Shown one piece after another: positions 46,072-58,686 of a DNA stretch of 64,000 nucleotides. The notes beneath the pieces were generated by a model that was not told the DNA's origin, searched no databases, and saw only the letters and a program-made list of their open reading frames with translations. Position numbers and translations under genes: made by a program. The stretch is taken from assembly GCF_043641665.1 (NCBI RefSeq), contig NC_092180.1, positions 26,387,391 through 26,451,390 on the forward strand. Reading direction: 5' to 3'. The stretch is from Enoplosus armatus. Taxonomy: Eukaryota; Chordata; Actinopteri; Centrarchiformes; Enoplosidae. Position 1 is the first letter of the stretch, and every line of letters begins with the position of its first letter.

Positions 46072-46200
46072 CAGGGCCGTAGCCAGGATTTTTGAAATAC
46101 CAAGCTCATGAGTCCCCCCAAGTCCCCCCAGCAGAACCCCACTCAGCAAGAGAGTTTTGTTTACATTGTGGTTGGGTACCAGGTATGTAATTCTAACTAC
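46072..46200 (+). mobile_element. Possible hAT-type left end
   Basis: CAGGGCCGTAGCCAGGATTT begins the segment, followed by CCCCCCAAG direct repeats (AGTCCCCCCA twice). A CAGRGGCGTGGCTAGGATT-type start also occurs at 54343. CAG-starting ends with GTAGCCAGG are frequent in fish DNA transposons. I could not find the right end or target duplications, so the extent is unknown. Confidence 0.35.
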
Positions 46201-46309
46201 TTTAATTTTAATTCAATATATTTCATCCTTTGCAATCAAACATTGTAATCATACAATGTAAACTCCTCTGCATGTCACTGTAAAACCCTTGCATTTCTCC
46301 TCAATAGGC

Positions 46310-46480
46310 CTTTTTCACAGCAGGCATTTTGACTTGTCATAGTAGGAAAAGCTGTTACTAACAACATTGACGACGGCTCTTTTCTATTCAAGTTTCCCCA
46401 GTAAGTCATGCATTACCAGGACCATGAAATATTTTGTTTAGATGATGATACCTGAGCAAGTTAGCTGGTCACTCAAGAGG
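46310..46480 (+). repeat. Probable interspersed repeat (family K)
   Basis: GGCCTTTTTCACAGCAGGCA, TTTTGACTTGTCATAGTAGG, AACAACATTGACGACGGCTC, CAGTAAGTCATGCATTACC. I recognise this order from a repeat frequent in perch-like fish. There is no second copy in the window. Confidence 0.4.
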
Positions 46481-46489
46481 GCCATGGGA

Positions 46490-48360
46490 TGTGGAATGAG
46501 TCTCCAGGAAAATATGTGGCACATGAAGCTTGAGTTTTGAAGCATTTTACACTTTTATATGGTCCGAGGTCGGGAATGAATCTCCACGCCGGCTTTATCA
46601 GTAGACACATACATCATTTTAAAGGTTTGCTGATCAGTAATAATCCATTTTAAAGAACAACAACTAGCTGATTTACCACTTCATCCTTTTCCAGCATGAC
46701 TTGCTTTATCGTTTTATATCTCTCCTTAGCTTGTTTCTTTGCGTGGTTATATTTTGGCTCTTTCACAGAATGATATTCATAACTATATGCTGTTAACAAC
46801 AATGTGATGAAGCACATCAGAACCTTATATGTTCTAAGTTTAGTTACGTTTCTAATTTCCCATTAATTCATGACTTACTGATTTTGCAGAGCAGCACACT
46901 AATGCTAAAAAATATACAAAACACAGAGTCAATCTAAAAAGAGTTTTTAAGAATAGTCTGCAAATATAAATGTGTGTTTATACAAACAAGACATAGATGC
47001 CATGTTGTAGATACTAATATTGCACTTTATTTGCGAAATTGAGTTGGCTGGCTGACATAAATCTGCGTGACATAACTCCACTGTACAAATCACACTTAAG
47101 TCGTGTCAAAGTGACGGTAAGTTACATTAGGAGAGAGTGTTTCTAAGCCTCTGCGGGTAGGTTTTATAAACTGACGTTTAGTTTGAATTCAGCAAAGGTA
47201 ATCCCTGCAGTGGGTGAACAGATGAATGAGTCAGAACATGCCATAACCTCAGTAATACTGACTGTAACATTGCCCAAGGTAAACTTGTGGCTCGAGCACC
47301 TGACCAAAACTCCTGACGAGCAAGGGCTTCACTGCAAGCTGTCAGTCAAGTCTGCACGCTGACTGCTATTGGCTGGAGGGGGTAGACGGAGAAAGATGGA
47401 TGACGCCTCTGTCCTTCAAACTTACTCTCCGTGGCTTTGAGGGAAAAGCATCAAGTAAACCTTTTTATGCAGGTATGATTGATTTTTATTCATGTTGCGA
47501 TTCACATTCACATTGTGATTCACAGTGATGATCACCGCAATTTTTAATGTGCTTACCACTACAGCAATTATCATTAATGCAGTGGTCGTTGTGCATATGT
47601 TCTGCTGTCAGCCTGCATCTGTTGTTAGATGCCGTTCCTACATATGGTGGAGGAAACTCACCGTGCGTGTAGTGTAGTCTGCCTTGTTTAAGGTGGACTG
47701 CTATGCCATGACAAAGGTGTTGACGTGGCTCTGCACTGTATTCTCACCTATAAATTCCTTGTCAGCGAGACGCAATTCCATATCTCAGTCGCTGAATAAC
47801 TGGTCTGGTGTTGTTAGGGTCAGGCCTCACACGGCTCCCAGTGGATAGCAAGAGGGAAATTCTACTCCAAGCAGTTGTCATGCTGTGAAGTACAACAGGC
47901 TGGACAATCACAGTGACGAAGTGAAATCTTGCCACATTTGAAGGCAACTGTTAAATCTATGCCTTGAGAGCAAGGAAATTGATTACTCTCATCAACTTTA
48001 AAATGAACCAAAACACCAAGCGCCAACTAATGATGTATACATGCTGCTATTGCACTCAGTGGCATATTTCATGTGGTGCAGAGAAAAGAAAGTGTGTTAA
48101 GGCCACGATGGCAATGGGCAACCCTACAGAATATGGCGATATTTTCTTTTTCCAACCAAGACCACCACTGCTATCCAACTTTAACAAAGTTATGTATTGT
48201 TTGTTGTCTGTTAGAAGCATAGTGTGATGTTGTTGTACCACCACAAGACCTCTGAGGGAGGAGGAGAAGCATGCGACACAGTAGACCGCTGTTGGTCATT
48301 GGAAAATTGATTCCTTTTAAAGCGATAGTCAAATCATTTTGGAATAAGGGTATGTCCAAC
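46490..48360. other. Non-coding stretch, no gene seen
   Basis: AT-rich, with only short open frames and no named repeat. Confidence 0.5.
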
Positions 48361-48361
48361 A

Positions 48362-48640
48362 ATGTTGGACTATTCCTTTAAAAGGACCAGCCTTAGTCTC
48401 TTAGTCTTTAAAAGGAATGGTTTTACAATTGATACAACTATGACGTCTCTGCATTAACTATGGAGCTAGAGCTGGGAGTCGATCATCTTAGCTTAGCAAA
48501 GACTGGAAGCAAGGGCCAACAGCTAGCCTGGCGCAAAGATATGACATTCGTTTCACCATGACCACGACTGTTCTCAAACCTTACCCAAGCCGTTGTTGTG
48601 TCTCAACCTAATCAAAACTTAAATCGTGAAGGTGGCAAAT
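48362..48640 (+). repeat. Repeat family H copy
   Basis: GTTGGACTATTCCTTTAAA precedes GGAGCTAGAGCTGGGAGTCG, TCTTAGCTTAGCAAAGACTG, GAAGCAAGGGCCAACAGCTA and GCCTGGC. It is followed by CCATGACCACGACTG...CCTAATCAAAACTTAAA. The TTAGCTTAGC...GACTGG...ACAGCTAGCCTGGC core is a repeat abundant in spiny-rayed fish. A related fragment lies at 19555-19645. Confidence 0.6.
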
Positions 48641-48644
48641 CAGA

Positions 48645-51600
48645 AAATGATGATATGACTCACTTTTGTTGTGGTCATTTGATCAATTTTGGAAGATACT
48701 GACGTCATTTTCCCAGTAAGGCTACAGATCAGAGGACACTCATATGGTACATTTTGTAAGGCAATGATAGTACATGTTGGAGAACTTGGTTTACAAATAT
48801 TGAAGAGTATCCTATAGAAAACAAAATGGCAGTACTGTCTAAATATGACCTCCCTGTGTGATAGAATGAAGAGAACATAATCAAGGCAAGGTAACAATTT
48901 ACCCAACAAGTATTTTGCTAGTGTGAAAAAAATAGCATGAATGTGACATAGGATTCTTTTTTTTTGGCCACTAAAATACAGTTTCTGTCTGTGTGAGCAG
49001 CAGACCAGTGAAAAGGATAGGCAGAAAATGTCCTGGGTCATGTTCATGTTTCAATATCCAAGGGAAAATCCAGGGATGTGGTATTTACCTGTGGTCCTCG
49101 ACTATATAAGATAAGTAAAATGTAATTTCCTTGTGCAAATATGTGTGAAATTAAATACACAAAAAAGGACAGCTTTACAGGCCCTGGATTTATCCTGACC
49201 ATATTTACTTAGTATTTTTATTGCATGTTCAGTTTAAGAGAGAGAAATATCACAAATGAGTTTGTGACATTTCATGTCTGGGTGGTTCCGCATTTCTGTG
49301 TGGAGGCAGCGCCCAAGGAGATATGGGGTAAGTAGTTCTCTATTGGCAGTGATATACCACTCCATCAACAGGCTGAAGGAGGGTTGTGATTGAAACAAGT
49401 CACAAATCCCCTTAAAGTACATTTTTATATCAATGATAAGTTGAAGATGATAAACAGGTTAGGCACACCGCGTTTAAATCTCATCAGAGGACGGGCATGG
49501 TTTCTGAGGAGCTCGCAGTTCCCTGTATGCATCACAAGCCGAGCCACTTACATGCCAACTTCTCCTGGTTTCCAATCCATTTTAGGAGTTAGTCACATTT
49601 CCAAGTCTGGATCGGCTTTTTCTGCCCTTAGACGTTGCCAGCCACAATCAAACTGCCTTGAACTTCAAGCAGTCCAACTATTTTCATAAGCTCCATTTTC
49701 TATTTGAGGTGGCGAGAGCACACTCATCACTCGAACCTTCCGGGGGAGTGTTTTTTCCGGGGTTTTTTTAACAATGCCTTTCAGCTTTCATTGCCAATTC
49801 AACATCTTGAGTGCAACTGGCACCCGAGTTTCAACCCTCATACGCTGAAGTCATCCTGTGGGTGGTTAAACATGAGGAAATGTAAATCACTGGCTCCAAT
49901 ACATTCAAGTAGTTAAATGCTGCATAAATGGCACAAGGTGCTAGGCAAGCCTTCACAAGTAAATCAAATAATTGCCTGGAGTGGTAGATAAAATCAATAT
50001 CCTCTGAAGAATCTTACACATTATGAGTCTCTCCGACTTTTTCTGCCAATGAAATGGTGTCCAAAGGTTGAGAGAGTGCTTTTAAGACATGTCCTTTACC
50101 AGTTCTTAAAGCCAGTCTCATTAGGACAAAACCTTAAAGGACAAAAAATAGCCTCATACCCCCCAAAAAAGAATGACACTGAAGGAAAGACGGTGCTATA
50201 CAGCTCCAACAAGGAGACAGCTCAATAACTATTTCATTGGCAGCTATGTATCTCTTCCCCAAGAAAACTAAATTTCAAAAATTGAAATCATACATCTGCA
50301 CTTCCTAGATTAATGCAGTGCAATAAACAGTGATTATAGGCCCAGTTTCCTCTGGGAACCCCATGTAGTGCTGTGAATATACAATTCATTTGATTGATCA
50401 GTCTGAATAAAAGGAAAAACTAATCAAACTGTGAATAATGTTGAATAATTCCCTGATGGAGCCATGAATTGAATCATTTTGTGTACTTCCTAGCATGCTC
50501 GCCTTGATAGCATATACTTCTTCATGTGGGACGCTGAGAGAAGGATCTGATGCAATACATTTATTCAGCTACAATCCTCCTATTACTGCACACGACGGCT
50601 GTTTGACTTTGAAAATCAATTTCAAACAACTTTATTTTGAAAGGTTATATCAAAGGTGCCAACACCTCAGCATCTGAACAAATCTGACTACTGAGCAGCA
50701 GAGGAAAGTCACCCTTAAATGAATATACGAGATGTTAATACAGAGACTTACGTGGATCAGAAAGAGTGTATAAACAACTACTACATAGAGACGGGTAACA
50801 GATTAAAGTTAAGAATATAATGAATGCTTCCTTGCAGAGCGGGAAGGGTCAACGAAAGGTTTGAGGATAAGCCTAACTGAACTTGACACCTGTTGGAGAT
50901 GTCGGAGTGATGCCACATCATCACCAAAAAAAAAAAAACAAATGGGGGAAGAATGGTGTCGACCTCTCCAGGAGGGTTTCAGAGACTTGCATGATCTATG
51001 ACAGCTGAACCTGGTCCGAGGTTTGTTACATATAAATCAGACGGGGCAAGAAACACACGCGGCCAGACACTTCTGACAGATGATTTACACGCCTTCATTT
51101 GGAGGTTAAACTGAAAGTGAGTGAACACGTTATGTAGCTAAATTTGGGTAATAATTTGACTGTTCCCCTTTGTTTTCTCTTGCAAAATCAGTTTGACTAA
51201 CCTGGGGGTTTGTTTGCAGCTTGTTTGGGCGCACAGCTTTGTTGCCCTGTTGGACCTATATTCATTACCATGATCTCTACTATGATTTATTGATTACAGA
51301 TAATTGATGAGTAAAATGTCATCATATTGGATAGAACCCATGGCCAGAGCTGTGAAAATAAAATCCATGTTGTAATAAGCTTTGCTGTGAAAGTCAAACA
51401 GCAGTTGAAGCGCCTTCGCTTCTGTAGCGTCACATACTTCTGAGGGAAATGGAATATATGGTTTATAGTTACAAGAGGGATTTAAGTTAAACCCTTAAGA
51501 TTTGATCGAATTGCTCAAAATGGCCTCTGTCCCATGATGATGGACGGTGGGATTGGATACATTTATGTATACACGCTTGAGTTCAAGATATATACGTATA
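48645..51600. other. Non-coding stretch, no gene seen
   Basis: No gene is seen. The longest open frame (48640-49047, minus, 135 codons) has no recognisable domain. A poly-A-like run lies at about 50926-50938. The part 49840-50110 is repeat-poor and might be regulatory, but I have no motif evidence. Confidence 0.5.
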
Positions 51601-51603
51601 TTT

Positions 51604-51606
<3 letters not shown>

Positions 51607-51655
<49 letters not shown>
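51607..51655. repeat. (AT)n microsatellite
   Basis: About 24 AT units, the longest AT tract in the window. It produces Tyr/Ile repeats in open frames on both strands. Confidence 0.95.
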
Positions 51656-51661
<6 letters not shown>

Positions 51662-51798
51662 TAAAACTGAAAAGTAAACACAGGGACACAGGGTTAGAAC
51701 TTCAAAAAGGTATTTTTTTTACTTCACTATGCCTTCAAGTAAATAATGTGTATGCTGAGCAAATATAAACAGTTTTCTTTCCAAGAATTATTATTATT

Positions 51799-51937
51799 GT
51801 GGGCATTTTATGCCTTTAATAGACAATAAGTCGATAGTAGAGAGATGACAGGAACGGAGAGAGAGATACAACCAAGGTCCCCAGCTGGATTCAAACAAAG
51901 GACTTTTGCAAATCATGGCCAGCATCTTAACCGACAA
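51799..51937 (-). mobile_element. tRNA-derived SINE-like element
   Basis: On the minus strand it begins GGTTAAGATGCTGGCCATG, in the style of a Pol III A box. It continues with GTTTGAATCCAGCTGGGGAC, which resembles the B box GGTTCGAATCC. A TCTCTCTC stretch and CCTGTCATCTC follow. It ends TTAAAGGCATAAAATGCCC followed by AT-rich tail. This matches a SINE frequent in fish. The A-tail lies at about 51787-51798 on the plus strand. Confidence 0.55.
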
Positions 51938-54050
51938 AGCCTTAACTTTTAACTGTTTTATCTTTGTTTTGGATGTTTGTATTGGTTTACTATACCCCAT
52001 TCTGGTCCCAAATGATTGATGTGTCTCCATTCTGCGTGGTGAGCATGCTAAAGGTTTGGCACATACTAAGTAATCATTTGTTATAAGCAGTAGTAATCCA
52101 AAATTGGCAGATGTTTTTATTTTAAGTAGAGCAGATAAAATCAGTTCACCAGCAACGCAAAACTCTGGCTGGCCTTTTCTTTGCCTGCTAAAACAACTCA
52201 TTGTCATCAAGTGTCAATAAAAGAGATATTCTGCCATTAAAAGGACATGCATTTTATGTTGTACTAATGCTGTTTTGTACTAATCCAGCAGCTTTGCAGG
52301 ATTAGATTTAGAGCTCTGTTTCGGTGAACCTGGCATCATAGCGCAGTTTACGGTCCTTGGGGGCGTGCCAAGCGCACTTTTGGTAATTTCGAGTGCCGGA
52401 TTGCCTGTCGCACCTGGTGCTCACTTGGATAAAGGGTGGGATCAGAAGGAATACATTATCATACATTATAGGTTGGCTTGTAAGAGGCTGTGCCAATCAT
52501 GGCCAATCACATAGGCTACTTTTATCTCCTTTAAAATCAGGACTTTCCCCCTTCCCTGATAGTTTCTAGGAATTCTGTGGAAAATTTTCCTTACAAGAAA
52601 CGTATTGTTATCTGGCACCTGCAGAGCTATGAACTATGAATATATTTGAATATACATGACTCTTTTTAAGTTGAATTCATGTTTCTGGACTTGTTAAAGA
52701 TCCTTCTGTCACCACATATTCTGCGCGTAATAGTGCACAATTTTATTTATGACCATGTGCAGTTAGATATCACCGTACTGTCATAAATGAAATGAAAATG
52801 GAATTGAAAATGCATTCTTTTTTTTGCACGTTGAATTTACTTATTTCTCTTTGGAGGAGTTGGTGTGAATGGACGGTTCTGAGGGAGTTATTAGCCGAGA
52901 GAGAAGTTTAACTGGGACTGTGTTCAGTGTGTCCCTCTCCAACACGCCTGTTGATCTACGCTGCATTACAAACTGCAGAACGGACATTTTGCAACAGTCA
53001 ATTTAACCAGCCGATCTGCCATTCGTACGCGCCTTGAAAGTGCACAACATCACTCCACTAAGAGGCTGCAGATGGAACAGATACCTGCTGCCTTCTGATG
53101 GCTGTGAAGAGAGTCGCCAGAGTAAAGGGAAGGCCTCCGGTAGGCCACTAACTGTAGTGGATTACAAAGCTGGTAAGAATCACTCATTAATCTTTATCCT
53201 GCCTGGCTGGCATTGATCACATAGCAGCTGGTTGAAGATAATGAATAACTGAATGTAGAATGAAAGTGGAAAGACAAACAAAACATGACTACAGGGGTTT
53301 GTGTGATTTTAGAGGTTTATATGGGCGTACCGTCACCAATTGAAGTCACATTCTGGGTATAAGGTGTGGCAACTTGGAACTTGCCCTCGGAGGCTGACCT
53401 AACCACCTCCCACAGCAATTAAAGTGAAAACACTTGGTCACACTGTGATCGAAGAACCTCAATTTTTGGCCGACAGCAGAATTTCCATAAGAGGACATCA
53501 TCAGCAAACTCATACATTAGTGTAAGTGAAAAATGATTCAGGGAGGAGGTGTTGTTGAGCAATTCCAATGTGTGAGTGAGTGACAGAGAGAGAGAGAGTG
53601 GAGGAGAGACAGAGTGGGAGAATGGGAGGAGAAAAAGGAGAGGGAAAGCAAAGTAATTTGTACATCTCCGCCCACAGCGCTGCCAGCTCTGTGATGTGAG
53701 GGTCAGAGTGTAACTAACCTACCAGCTCTGCCTGGGCTGCCCTTTCTGTCTCGCTGCACCTGTTTCACCGCATTAAACACTTCACATGTTCCTCGGGGTC
53801 CCAGCTCCACACTGTTCTTTACACTCATAAACACAGCCTCGGAAAAAAAAAGGCCTCTTCGTAAATACACGCGCACACACAAACGAAGGGCTACTATAAA
53901 ATGGAGTGAGAATGAAGGTCGAGAATAATAAAGATGATGTATTGAGTAAAGGTTATCCTGTCTCTAAGATGCTAATTGTTCTGTCAACAGTATTCATTTG
54001 CCAGGACTCCCAAAGGGCATGCATCCATTTTGTTTGTTCCAAGCAGATGG

Positions 54051-54052
<2 letters not shown>

Positions 54053-54092
<40 letters not shown>
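54053..54092. repeat. (TC)n microsatellite
   Basis: About 19 uninterrupted TC units followed by GTGTATGTG. They give Ser/Leu or Arg/Glu repeats in open frames. Confidence 0.95.
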
Positions 54093-54097
<5 letters not shown>

Positions 54098-54342
54098 GTG
54101 TGTGTAACAGTGTTAGCGCCATGTTGATATGTGCCTTTCTTTATGCATATGTTGTGTGTTTGTGTTTGCGGTGTGCACACATCAGCATGTGTGTCTGTGT
54201 GCCAAAGAATGCAAGTTTAGATTATAACGGGCCTCTGCATCCGCATGTGTTTGTATGCATGGGTCCATTTGCACAGTGCAGAAAGAGCGAGGTCGCCCTC
54301 AAACCGGAGGGTAAACTGAACGATATGTCAGGATGGTTTCAG

Positions 54343-54361
54343 CAGAGGCGTGGCTAGGATT
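54343..54361 (+). other. CAG-type transposon-end-like motif
   Basis: CAGAGGCGTGGCTAGGATT resembles the start at 46072. Nothing further along identifies an element. Confidence 0.25.
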
Positions 54362-55370
54362 GGAACACACTGGAGGATTGTTAATACCTGATAACAAAAT
54401 GCAGGTCCAGTACAACAATGCAGTAGGGGCTCCAATAATTACCACAGAGTAGACACTGGTCGCACAGTGAGAAGATTAGCTGTAGGGGTAGTGGACTGGA
54501 TTGTACAGGTGATGAGAGGTGTTGGTACCCAGGGCGCCAACATGGCGAGGGCCCGAAAGAAAAAAAACCTGGAAGTTTGTTTTTATCTGTAATTTTGAAA
54601 TGTTAGAACATCTTCTTCCTCTCCTGCAGTAGGGTGGACAAAAACCATTTGTCTCCAACAAGAGTCATTTGAGGACTTCAGATGGACTTTTGAAGCAATC
54701 ATGTAACAAAGAAAGTTTACCAAAAGAGAAATGAGAGGGGCGAGAATGAAACCAATCAGAGGGAGGGAGGCCGTCAACACAAGATGCTGGCAGTGTTCCA
54801 GGATGGTTTAATATTGGTATTTAACGTGACTAGCTAGCTAATGTTATAACAGTTAGCTGGCCGGCACTGCCGCTCAGTTTCAGAAAAAAAGAAACCTAAT
54901 TTATAAACATTTATAATCCCCCCCTCATCAATCACTTGATTGATGGTTGATTCTATTTTTTTTTTTTTACTGGACGGATCGGTTTATTCTCTTGCGTGCT
55001 TTCCATTACACTTCTGTCTGTTGCAACATGAGCAGTACAAACTAAAAGTCACCGATTCCCTTTCTGACATTTGATGATGATGATGATGGTGGGCATCCCT
55101 GTCTGTTTATTGAATGAAAATGCATACAATTTTAAGAACTTTACTATTCTATGCTTACAATTCATTGGTTTGCCCTTGTTACTCAAGTTCTCGAGAGGAC
55201 CGTCTGAGAGAACCATCTTGGTTGTTTGACTCTGACGGCTGCGTAACAAACTGGTTATTGACTTCACTTTATTATTGCTTTGTCCTCAGTGTCAGCCCGG
55301 CCTAAACAGGAACAAAAAGGACTAAAACCATTATAGCTTTTGCTGCGTCTGTTTATCTCTTGTTAATGCT

Positions 55371-55389
55371 TTTTTTTTTTTTTTTTTTT
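55371..55389. repeat. Poly(T) tract, 19 bases
   Basis: An uninterrupted T19 run. Confidence 0.9.
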
Positions 55390-56200
55390 CACTGCACTTC
55401 CTAAAGATCACTTGTCAATCAAACAGTTGAGTGTGATGTCTTATTCCTTGGATTCTCTGCTTCTGTGGGCGCCACTCTGTGTTTATTCAAGTTGGATGTC
55501 ACGTTAACCAGCCATTTCTTGCTCAGATTATTCCAACTATATCCAAACGAATGTATTTCATTTTCTGAGAAGCGTTTAGTTTTTTCACTTTCAGATCAAG
55601 TGAGTTCACATGTGGTTAAGGACAAATAAACATTGCAATCAAATAACTGCGACCTGAAGGCTGGATGAAGAACCCCCCCCCACTTATCTACGAAGAGGTC
55701 GATGCAGTGTACACAAGTGCTGCATGTGCTCTACATATGTATACGTATACAAATGCCATGCATACTTAAAAGGCAAGTGCTCAGATGAATGACAATAAGT
55801 CAAAGGGTTATCAGCCATAAGTCTTCAATTTTGCCGGCCATGCGTTCAGAGGCCGGGATGGACGAAATGGCTCTCAGTGGGAACAGTAGGTTAGTCGCTT
55901 TGCCACAGGCTTGCTCTCAGTTAAAGAGACCACTCTGTCAGAGTGTGGCCAGTAATGAGGGGCACACAGAGACACAGCTCACACTTACACTGTACAGTCT
56001 TAAGGTTAAATGATATGACAGTCTCTAACTAAGTCTTTTTTGCCTTAAAGGTCAGCTGAATATTTTATTGCCAGCCTGGCCTGGCAGTGTATTGAAATGG
56101 TAATGTAAATACCACTACAGGACAGCTTCAGTGAGGGAGGTCCCCTGAAAGGTCAGCCAGTCTCCCCCACTGCACCCTCACATTCATACACAGAAAGCAG

Positions 56201-56203
<3 letters not shown>

Positions 56204-56233
<30 letters not shown>
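56204..56233. repeat. (CA)n microsatellite
   Basis: About 15 CA units. Confidence 0.95.
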
Positions 56234-56235
<2 letters not shown>

Positions 56236-57025
56236 CCAAACACACTTATTCGCCAAATGTAGATGCAGCACAAAGGCAGATGCTGATGAACTCGTGCTTT
56301 TGAATCCGTGTACACTTTTATTAGTTACCCCCCTTTCCATTGATATTACAATGTGTGTTAAACTTCAATGCACTGGTTCATTTCGCGGCATCATTAGAGC
56401 ACAAGACAATTTCCTGCCTAGAGTGCAGGCATGGACATGAAATGAAAATGAAAATGAGTCTGATTGGCTGCTGTAAAAGATGTAAGCTTAAGGGCAATAT
56501 CCGAGGTTGTGACTGGAAAGACACATTTCTCCTTTAATGCAGGAGGAGGGGGTGGGGGTGGGGTAATCTAAAAACCGACATTTCATTACAGAGGGTTTTT
56601 AACTTGTAGGCAGAGCAAGCGTAAGGTAATGCAAATATTGGCTTGGCAGCAGACTTGGCGTTTCTGTAGAGTTACATTACCTCTAATTGGTGGAGCTGCT
56701 TGATCCGACTGACATTAACTCTGTAACAAGCTGCAGCAGAATGGTCACTCAGACATTGAAGTGACAAGTTTACCGTGTGCATTAAGGGGTCAGTGCATTG
56801 ATTGTGTTTTTGAAAAGAAAGACCTTTCTCGCAATGGCCATTTTGAAGCTACTCACATGTAAAGCTAATAACATTCATAAGGAGTGCATTCCATTTAGAT
56901 GTGCGAATGCCAGGACCCTGGTTTTGCTCATGCTGGCTCACCGTCGTGGCTTACAGGGACACCTAAATGTAAAGGAGTCATTGTAAATGTTATTAGTTAC
57001 ACCAGTTTAAGTCAAAATGTCCTCT

Positions 57026-57120
57026 GTTGGTTTGGGGTTCGATCCCAGCCTCCCCCTGTCGTGTGTCCTTGAGCAAGACACTGAACACTGAAGTTGGCAT
57101 ATATACGCATATTTCAGAAA
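57026..57120 (+). mobile_element. tRNA-derived SINE-like fragment
   Basis: It contains a clean Pol III B box, GGTTCGATCC (57036-57045). This is followed by CAGCCTCCCCCTG and TGTCCTTGAGCAAGACACTG, a sequence frequently seen in fish SINE or MITE copies. The A box and 5' part are not visible, so it is probably 5'-truncated. Confidence 0.5.
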
Positions 57121-57124
57121 ATGT

Positions 57125-57470
57125 TTAGCTATCCCTTTAAAAATCTAGTTTTATAATTCAGAAATGCTTGCGTCTGTTGCCTACACTTAGTGTGATATCA
57201 GTCTAAATAAAGTGGAGATGTCTTTTTCAATGCCCTGTTTTCAGTTATGGCTGATTGGACCACTGCTCGGGTTGAAGGTGGCCGGAGCTATGCTGGATAT
57301 TATATGAGGTCACATGACCACATGTAGTAACAACAATGACAAAGGTATCATTTGGTGCAAAGCAAACAGGACAGTCTGGGAGATGTTAATTAAACTCAGT
57401 CTGTGCACACCCACACAGTCCTGAGACGAGTTTTAATCAGCCAAAATAATTAAAACACCAGAGTCTTTAA
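57125..57470. other. Non-coding stretch, no gene seen
   Basis: No gene or named repeat. Confidence 0.5.
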
Positions 57471-57477
57471 TGAGTGC

Positions 57478-58095
57478 CGAGCATAGACTGTGTAAAAGAA
57501 GTGGACATAGCCACCATATTGGCACCCATTGGTTTGTGGACCACCGTTTTAAAGCCTTGAGTTTGGCATCTTGCCTTTTTGGAACCAGAAGTGACCATAT
57601 TTGGTTGAGAGGGTGGAGCTGGGGGTCTGAGAACCCGAAGACAACATGCCCGTCCACCTATACCGGCAACCTGACTGCACCTGGCTCCTGGCTACGCCGA
57701 GTGAAGTAGCTGCTAACAAAGTTAGCTTATAAATATACTTAACGGAAAAAATGAACAGCCGACTCCTAGAGTGTCTTTTAGTACAAGCGAACGCCTCTAT
57801 CCTGATTGTCAATCACAAGGTAGCCCCGCCCTAAAGCATGCCCTGCTTCGTCTATTTTACTGTAAATGGGACCATAATTTACACACTGTATTGAAGAAGA
57901 CTTGAAACTAGCGATTGAGACCATAAACTCATGAGGAAAATGTTTACTGAGGTAATAAATCAAGTGAGACGTCGGGTCATTTTCTCATAGACTTCTATAC
58001 ATATATAGATATCTATATATACTGCTGGCCATTAGAAAGAATGCATTGGCTTCACTTTTCAGACCCGGAGGCTGGTGCCTGGTGCTTAAAATTAA
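57478..58095 (+). repeat. Long copy of an abundant fish repeat (family G)
   Basis: Ordered motifs: GTGGACATAGCCACCATATT, GGCACCCATTGGTTTGTGGA, TTTGGAACCAGAAGTGACCA, AACAGCCGACTCCTAGAGTG, TTTTACTGTAAATGGGACCA, GAGACCATAAACTCATGAGG, TTCTCATAGACTTCTATAC, CTGGCCATTAGAAAGAATGC, TTCACTTTTCAGACCCGGAG. This order is one I recognise from many perch-like fish sequences. The class is unresolved. A perfect palindrome at 58001-58020 lies where the usual sequence is interrupted. Open frames of 61-87 codons inside are not genes. Confidence 0.7.
58001..58020. repeat. 20-base perfect AT palindrome
   Basis: ATATATAGATATCTATATAT is its own reverse complement, centred on GATATC. It is placed inside the family G copy between CTTCTATAC and CTGCTGGCC. 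Confidence 0.95.
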
Positions 58096-58132
58096 GGTGG
58101 CTTTCTACATTGTAAAGTGAATTGATTTCACA

Positions 58133-58133
58133 A

Positions 58134-58177
<44 letters not shown>

Positions 58178-58178
58178 G
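58133..58178. repeat. Compound (CA)n(TA)n microsatellite
   Basis: About 11 CA units running into about 12 TA units. Confidence 0.95.
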
Positions 58179-58179
58179 T

Positions 58180-58646
58180 TAAGCCTGTCAGTGAATTACT
58201 TTGCACACAGTTGTATACAACACTAAACAGTGACTGACGTATTTATGCTATCGTCTCTCCAGAGCAGATAGATAGAAAAGAACAGATTGTCACTGTCCTG
58301 TAAAAAACGTGTGTCTCCATAAAGTCAGCTTTTCACGAGCTAGAAACACAGCTGTTTTCTGCTTTGTGACAATGCATGTTTCAGCTTATCCAATGCCTAG
58401 TTTATTTTGTTTAAAATGTTGGAGAATTTTCTCAGCAAAAGCATACAGACTTATAGATACATTATACAGCATTTATAGATTTACGTAGTTTTCTCTTTAA
58501 CTGTGCTCTGCACAATGTGCACTCTGATATGTGGAATGTGGGTAAGTATAGTGGACAGTAACGTGGTCGTTGTGTCAATAGACAGGGAATCATTAAAGTT
58601 TTACAGCCACATTTTAATCCTCTGAAAATGGAAGCCTCCACCCCCT

Positions 58647-58686
<40 letters not shown>

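Larger units (their letters stand above)
51940..57020. other. Non-coding stretch, mixed content
   Basis: No gene is seen. It includes a GA-rich patch (53580-53645), a (TC)n at 54053-54092, T runs (54958-54969 and 55371-55389), a C9 run near 55674 and (CA)n at 56204-56233. G-rich sequence lies at 56548-56563. Open frames are short or repeat-driven. Confidence 0.5.

Noticed and set aside
48640..49047. 135-codon minus-strand open frame
   Set aside because: Cys/Phe/Leu-rich with no recognisable family, and no splice context or neighbouring exons.
51794..52210. 138-codon minus-strand open frame
   Set aside because: It overlaps the SINE-like element, and the rest has no domain.
57036..57045. tRNA gene
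   Set aside because: Only a B-box-like sequence is present. There is no acceptor stem, anticodon arm or A box, so a SINE fragment fits better.
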